DNA from: Voacanga thouarsii
Taxonomy: Eukaryota; Streptophyta; Magnoliopsida; Gentianales; Apocynaceae
Direction of reading: 5' to 3'
Assembly: GCA_026120185.1 (NCBI GenBank)
Contig: JANUWF010001218.1
Coordinates: forward strand, 186,001 to 250,000
DNA: 64,000 bases
The position numbers and the translations under genes were made by a program. This document shows positions 61,779 to 64,000 of the stretch, in pieces (position 1 is the first letter of the stretch; each line of letters opens with the position of its first letter). The notes beneath the pieces were generated by a model. It searched no databases and was not told the DNA's origin. It was given only the letters and a program-made list of their open reading frames with translations.

Positions 61779-61811
<33 letters not shown>

Positions 61812-64000
61812 ATGATGTTTTTAAAATATGCCTGAAACACTAAAACATGCTTGGAAAAGCAATTTAATCAAACAGTTTGACTCAATCTATGTTTTTCGAA
61901 TACTATATGTCTTAATCAAGAAAAGAAAATATTCCATCACGATTCATTTGTTGTTTTTCTAAAAGTCAGAGAATGTTCCCGGCAGGAGTCAAATGAACCA
62001 CAATTCTTAAGAGTTTCTAGAGATTGTGTTGCCAATGTGAACACTGAACAGTAGAATTCAATCAATCATTTGCAGAGACAAACCTGCTTTCAATGTTTCT
62101 TTCCACGCCTATAGCCGAAAGTAGAGTTTGTAATGTGACTAATAATGTCTCCAAACAATATTTAAAAAAAAATCAAATCAAAAGTAACATGTCATTATCA
62201 TTAATATCACAAGATTAAAGTTTTTATCGTGATTTTAATACTTATAATTATTGATAATTAGAGCATTCAAATAGAGCTCAACTAAAATTTAAGATCTTAA
62301 TTCAAAATTAAATAATATTTTTTACTATAATAAAAAGTTTTAAATATGATATTCATTCAATATATATGTCTATTTTCTACTATTCTCACTGTAACAGTAT
62401 CAGTCATCTTTTTGAACATATATCTATTGTAGAAGGCTGAAGTCTACGACCTTTTATATGATGAAGTTGGTCAAGATAAACTAAGTTTTTGTAGCAGCTC
62501 ATGTCATGCGCAACATTCATGAGAAGGGTTCATGCGTGAGAAAAAAGTAAAGTTTTGAATTGTCAAATTTGGTAAAAGAAAGCTCGAGCACAATGGTACA
62601 CTCAAAAGTGCATTATATATATGTTGCATAGACTAGAAAAGAAAACTAAATCCACAAACTTTTATGTTTGGAATAATGTCAAAGCTTTCTACATAATATT
62701 CTATTGATGATTTGAAAATAGATGTTAAAAAAACCTAGCAATGTATGCAGAGAATTTGTATCAGGTCAAACGTGTAACTTTTAAAACAGATATCAGTAGT
62801 ATTAAGTTAGGGTAGATAGAATTTATAGGCCAATAAAGGGGAAAAAAATGATAATAGTTGTTTTTGGTTGGTCAATATTTTGCTTCTTCTAAACATTGAT
62901 TAAAAAATATTTGCAATTTTTATGAATTCAAAAAAAGATATAATTAATAATAAAGAAATAATTCAATTAATTAAAAAATACATTTTATTAAGTAATAGAT
63001 TTTGAATTTACTTCTTATTTCCTATCCTGTACATATACATATGCATATATATATATATATATATATGAAAAAAAAAAGGAAAAAGGGCTTGCTTTGGAAG
63101 GACTACACCTCCATTAGCCATCATTACAGTGACTGTTATCTTGAACTTAGTGGGCAGAACACTAGTGTGTATTGCATGTGTCAAAGATGGGCTAATTTAC
63201 TGTAGAGGTCTCACACACTCTTGCAAAGAATGAAAATTCTAGTTGTTGATGACACTCCAATTGAGATTTGGGGGGTATAATTTTCTATAGAAGCAATTTG
63301 TTCACATTGAATATACTCGTTATTATGTCACACACACATTAAAAATAATATTATTTTATTTAGTCATTAATAAATATTTAAAAATAAATATTAAATTACA
63401 ATTATATTATACGATACATGAGTCTTCTCTCCCTTAATACATTAGTTTCACGATCATAAAATAATTACAAATTTAACTTAATTTCATGATATAAAATATA
63501 TGTTGAATCATCATTTTATAAGGTTAGTAAAACTTGGATCTCTCTCCGAAACAGAACATCAAGTATATATATCTTTACTAGTTAACCATTTTCTAGATGT
63601 TGGAGTGCATCCTAAATGATACTACTTCCTCATGAATTTATTTTGAATCAAGATCTTTTAACTCTATCCTAGTTTTGCCAAGGGAGCAACCCATTTTTCA
63701 TCTTGAATTGGTCAAAACATGCAGAATTTCTAATTTTTTATAGAGGACTAGATTCCATAACTAGGGTATACGATTGATTCATATTGCACATCATCATTTA
63801 GCTATTGTAATTCTTTTCCTTATTGTACACAGCCCGACCTTCTTCGAATTTAATTCCCATCGTCAAATAAAGTTTATCCATATACTTGAGCATTTATTTT
63901 TAAATGCCCACCTTCTGTCTTGATTTAGTTTAACTCTAAACGGAATCTGAGACTTGAATTGTTGAATTTTGCATATTCTCCTAATTAGAAAGAAAAATTG
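61771..64000. other. Intergenic, nothing firm recognised
   Basis: AT-rich with (TA)n runs at about 61,786-61,807 and 63,046-63,066. The stretch 63,080-63,240 is less AT-rich, and part of it is open, but I cannot relate it to any protein or RNA. Confidence 0.5.

Noticed and set aside
1..64000. CRISPR arrays, bacterial operons, rRNA genes, organellar gene insertions
   Set aside because: None seen. Repeats are microsatellites or transposons, and the single RNA gene is a nuclear tRNA-Ile.

Overview
The window is AT-rich nuclear DNA of a flowering plant, most likely a eudicot. The supports are Ty1/copia polyproteins primed by plant initiator tRNA-Met type sites, Stowaway-type MITEs, Mutator-like and hAT-type repeats, a eukaryotic tRNA-Ile(AAU), an intron-containing bHLH gene of the TMO5/bHLH30 type, and an RWP-RK (RKD) gene copy. 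The species cannot be named from this sequence. Most of the window is transposable-element DNA. The only protein gene that looks intact is the bHLH gene on the minus strand at 47,628-49,391.

Layout. 1-344: 3' end and LTR of a copia element. 381-2158: Mutator-like element carrying an open chimeric reading frame built from a DUF2828 gene piece and the first exon of a SINA-like RING gene, followed by TIR and (TA)n debris. 2,640-3,042: RNase H domain remnant. 3,598-12,918: a 9.3-kb copia element (G) with 2-kb LTRs, a long leader and broken gag-pol. 13,028-14,757: solo LTR with perfect 5-bp target duplication. 15,420-37,202: an old minus-strand SIRE-like copia element (A) interrupted by a solo LTR (C, 16,758-18,511) and by a younger SIRE-like copia element (B, 21,732-32,675). 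A and B both carry a degraded extra reading frame downstream of pol, in the position of the env-like ORF of this lineage. 38,030-39,560: element with about 250-bp inverted repeats. 39,915-42,810: hAT-type element split by a gag-only copia element (D). 43,473-44,165: two Stowaway-type MITEs. 45,381-45,454: tRNA-Ile. 47,628-49,391: bHLH gene. 56,376-61,765: copia element F with perfect AATTG target duplication. 61,771-64,000: AT-rich, no gene recognised.

The most unusual object is element F. Between its gag remnant and its integrase/RT it holds a multi-exon RKD gene copy in antisense orientation (59,343-60,742), replacing the protease and most of the integrase. The introns are still present and their phases fit, but two compensating frameshifts in exon 2 and a G-to-A change at one splice donor suggest decay. 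RKD proteins control egg-cell identity and early embryo development, and in Citrus an RWP-RK gene is linked to nucellar embryony. A retrotransposon that packages an RKD copy is therefore worth following up.

The LTR pairs suggest an insertion series (estimated by eye): A is oldest, then B inside A, then G, then F (about 11 mismatches in 356 bp).
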